In this document: one piece after another, positions 41,228 through 42,744 of the stretch
Layout of the letters: the number at the start of each line of letters is the position of its first letter
How positions within the stretch are numbered: the stretch's first letter is position 1
Assembly (NCBI GenBank): GCA_017745115.1
Contig: JAGIAA010000020.1
Coordinates: forward strand, 1 to 42,744
Source: Sphingobium sp.
Lineage (GTDB): Bacteria; Pseudomonadota; Alphaproteobacteria; Sphingomonadales; Sphingomonadaceae
DNA: 42,744 nt
Direction of reading: 5' to 3'
Program-made: the position numbers and the translations under genes
The notes under the pieces: model-generated
What the model was told of the DNA's origin: nothing
What the model saw: the letters and a program-made list of their open reading frames with translations, nothing else
Databases searched by the model: none

Positions 41228-41551
41228 CTAGTCCTGTCCGTCATCCTCTCTGAGTGCATCCTTGCTGACCCGGTCCTCGACCTGGTCGTCATGGCCGGTG
41301 CCGCTCGAGAGAAACATGAGGCCCATCAGCAGCGCCGCCATCATGATCGTCGCCCAGACGCCTGCAATGGTGAGGCCGACGAAGATGAGCGGCAGTGGCC
41401 CGTCCCGCCACCAAAGATAGGCGACCACCAGCAATGCGCACGCCATGGCGGCCGCCGCCATGGCGAGAAGGATGCGCCGGAAGCGCGTCCAGGCATGCAC
41501 GGCGCTGCGAGGATCGTCGAGACCTGGCCGGTCGTTGGGCAGCTTGCTCAT
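41228..41551 (-). CDS. Small two-helix inner-membrane protein, unknown function
   Basis: A 107-residue protein with a polar N-terminus (SKLPNDRPGLDDPRSAV), two predicted membrane helices (about 27-48 and 54-81), a short charged turn (RDGPLP) between them, and an acidic C-terminal tail (DDQVEDRVSKDALREDDGQD) after SSGTGHD. The N-terminal DDPRSA, the central RDGPLP and the SSGTGHD motif recur in a conserved sphingomonad hypothetical membrane protein as I recall it. ATG 41551 is chosen because upstream sequence is not family-like, although no good ribosome site is visible. It lies opposite to dnaA and the CBS-pair gene. Confidence 0.7.
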   Translation of the reverse strand: MSKLPNDRPGLDDPRSAVHAWTRFRRILLAMAAAAMACALLVVAYLWWRDGPLPLIFVGLTIAGVWATIMMAALLMGLMFLSSGTGHDDQVEDRVSKDALREDDGQD

Positions 41552-41733
41552 GGGGCGGAGATATGATCGCCGGTCGGAACGATCAACGGCTTTGACCTGT
41601 TTCTCCAAGAGGCGCATAGTTGCGTACAGCAAGCAGGCGCCGACGCAGAAGCGCACGTGTCACTTGCATAAGGCGGCCGGCACTCGGTCCAGCATATCGC
41701 CGGCGCGGCCGCCCGCATGAGGGAGGAGAGCCC

Positions 41734-42162
41734 ATGACGGTCGGCATGTTTGTGGCTGCGGCGCGCGGCGAAGTCATCCAGGCCAGTATCGGCGATACAG
41801 TAGCGCAGGTCGTCGCGATGCTCGCGGAGCGGCGCATCGGTTGCGTGCCGGTGGTCGAACAGGGAAAGGTCGTCGGCATCTTTTCCGAGCGCGACCTGGT
41901 TTACGGTATTGCGCGGACCGGCGCGGCCCTCCTGGACAAGTCGGTGGGCGAGGTCATGACCAAACCGGCGGTCACGATTGCGGCAGACACCCCCATCCTT
42001 TCAGCTTTGGCGCTGATGACCAAGCGGCGGGTCCGGCACCTGCCGATCGTCGAGGGAGAGAGGATGGTCGGGTTCGTCAGCATCGGCGACCTGGTCAAGT
42101 CGCGGATCGACAAGGTCGAATCAGAGGCCGATGCCATGCGCAGCTATATCCAGAGCGCCTGA
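41734..42162 (+). CDS. CBS domain-pair protein
   Basis: A 142-residue cytoplasmic protein made of two CBS motifs (about 5-65 and 72-130), a Bateman module. Visible are CVPVVEQGKVVGIFSERDLV and VGEVMTKPAVTIAADTP, then RRVRHLPIVEGERMVGFVS and IGDLVKSRID. Such stand-alone modules bind adenine nucleotides (AMP, ATP, SAM) and regulate a partner; the partner is unknown. A strong GGGAGGAGAG precedes ATG 41734. It is the last gene before the rRNA operon. Confidence 0.92.
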   Translation: MTVGMFVAAARGEVIQASIGDTVAQVVAMLAERRIGCVPVVEQGKVVGIFSERDLVYGIARTGAALLDKSVGEVMTKPAVTIAADTPILSALALMTKRRVRHLPIVEGERMVGFVSIGDLVKSRIDKVESEADAMRSYIQSA

Positions 42163-42177
42163 CTCGCGGATGACTCG

Positions 42178-42201
42178 CTGAGTCGTCCTCACCCGACTCA
42201 G
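42178..42201 (+). terminator. Perfect 8-bp stem-loop after the CBS gene
   Basis: CTGAGTCG (42178-42185) and CGACTCAG (42194-42201) pair perfectly around an 8-base loop, 16 bases after the CBS stop. It probably ends that transcript, though no T-run follows. It insulates the CBS gene from the rRNA promoter 180 bases on. Confidence 0.5.
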
Positions 42202-42380
42202 TGCCGGGCGGGCTCCAAAAGAGAGAATCGGCCAATTTTCGGGGCTTTTTAGCCCTGCTGATAGGTTGTTGGAGCCCATTCAGCTCCTCATATGTCCATC
42301 CGAAATAGCCCGAAAATGGCGGAATTCTGCGCCTTTCCTTCAAACGCCACAAAAGGCTGAAACATAATTGCAAAAAGTGT

Positions 42381-42409
42381 TTGACGGGTCGGGGAGCCGT
42401 CCATATATG
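42381..42409 (+). promoter_or_regulatory. Ribosomal RNA operon promoter
   Basis: A -35 box TTGACG (42381-42386), a 17-base spacer and a -10 box TATATG (42404-42409) are followed by a pyrimidine/GC-containing discriminator. An A-rich stretch (CAAAAAGTGT) just upstream suits an UP-element. The position about 325 bases before 16S and the boxA downstream identify it as the rrn promoter. Confidence 0.8.
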
Positions 42410-42472
42410 CCACTCCACCGACGCGGTGATGCCTCACGGTTTTCGCCGCAATCGGTCGCCAACATAATCGGA

Positions 42473-42571
42473 CACATGTCCCCCGGTATCAAAAATCGGG
42501 GAGCCATCGCTGTCCGCTTCTAATGTTGAGTGCGCTCTTTGACATTGTCGGTTTTGATGAAGGGACATGTG
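42473..42571 (+). other. rRNA leader structure flanking boxA
   Basis: The exact inverted arms CACATGTCCC (42473-42482) and GGGACATGTG (42562-42571) bracket the boxA antitermination signal. A second stem, ACCTGCA (42631-42637) with TGCAGGT (42664-42670), lies further on. The first may hold boxA in a loop; the second may serve 16S 5' maturation. Confidence 0.55.
42532..42547 (+). promoter_or_regulatory. boxA antitermination signal of rrn leader
   Basis: GCGCTCTTTGACATTG matches the boxA core TGCTCTTTAACA of rRNA leaders, where NusB-NusE and partners load to prevent early termination. The TTGACA inside looks like a -35 box, but no -10 box follows at a normal spacing. Confidence 0.8.
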
Positions 42572-42732
42572 GGCGGCGGCCCCGGGTTCGACAGCTTCTA
42601 GGTGTCGAGTGCTCGGTTAAATTAGTCGTTACCTGCAATGTCCTACACACCATGTAAGATTTGTGCAGGTATCGGCTCCTAGAAATGGCAGCCTTCGACG
42701 TGGACTATTCCTCCGCGCCGTTGGTTGAACAT

Positions 42733-42744
42733 CAAACTTGAGAG
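42733..42744 (+). rRNA. rrs: 16S rRNA, first bases only
   Basis: The window ends with CAAACTTGAGAG, which matches the 5' end of alphaproteobacterial 16S rRNA (the next bases would read TTTGATC). The promoter, boxA and leader stems upstream support this. The mature 5' end may lie one to three bases further right. Confidence 0.85.

Noticed and set aside
42541..42571. A second rrn promoter at TTGACATTG
   Set aside because: The hexamer belongs to boxA and no -10 box occurs at a workable spacing.

Overview
This 42.7 kb window is GC-rich, densely coded DNA that looks chromosomal and most probably comes from a sphingomonad (order Sphingomonadales, Alphaproteobacteria). The clues are two TonB-dependent receptors inside catabolic gene sets, GTG and TTG starts, a PAS-like protein, a small Arg-rich protein and a two-helix membrane protein of types I associate with sphingomonads, a DnaA with a modified Arg-finger region, alphaproteobacterial inverted repeats, and a 16S rRNA 5' end of the expected form. 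No database search was possible, so the taxon is inferred.

Layout. Positions 1-1355 hold the 5' part of a PAS-like gene, a possible secreted-protein gene remnant, tRNA-Thr(CGT) and a small helical protein. Positions 1624-31214 form a roughly 30 kb accessory catabolic island. It contains two paralogous modules, each with a TonB-dependent receptor, a secreted protein made of three SnoaL/NTF2 (LinA-like) domains, an AraC-type regulator, an MFS carrier and a TIM-barrel amidohydrolase. Between and around them lie a secreted alpha/beta hydrolase, two SDRs, a beta-keto acid cleavage enzyme (BKACE), a succinate-semialdehyde-type dehydrogenase, an HpaI-type aldolase, a cupin protein, a third amidohydrolase, a single-domain SnoaL protein, an iron-type alcohol dehydrogenase, a third AraC regulator and an IclR regulator. 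Positions 31372-39030 carry tRNA-Thr(GGT), a small Arg-rich protein and a complete cecR-ybhGFSR-like ABC-2 export operon that also has its own outer-membrane factor. Positions 39536-42162 carry dnaA, a two-helix membrane protein and a CBS-pair protein. Positions 42381-42744 are the promoter, boxA leader and first bases of a ribosomal RNA operon.

How the island may work (inference): a bulky, probably cyclic or ester-linked organic compound is hydrolysed in the periplasm or at the surface, taken across the outer membrane by the receptors, modified in the periplasm by SnoaL-type dehydratases, isomerases or lyases, and carried inward by the MFS proteins. In the cytoplasm, amidohydrolases (C-C or lactone hydrolysis), SDR and alcohol dehydrogenases, BKACE and the aldolase would cut it to acyl-CoA, pyruvate and aldehyde, and the aldehyde dehydrogenase would feed succinate to the TCA cycle. 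The substrate cannot be read from the sequence.

Intergenic spaces carry several inverted-repeat families. One is a bipartite element of about 75-85 bp, resembling a REPIN, that occurs three times.
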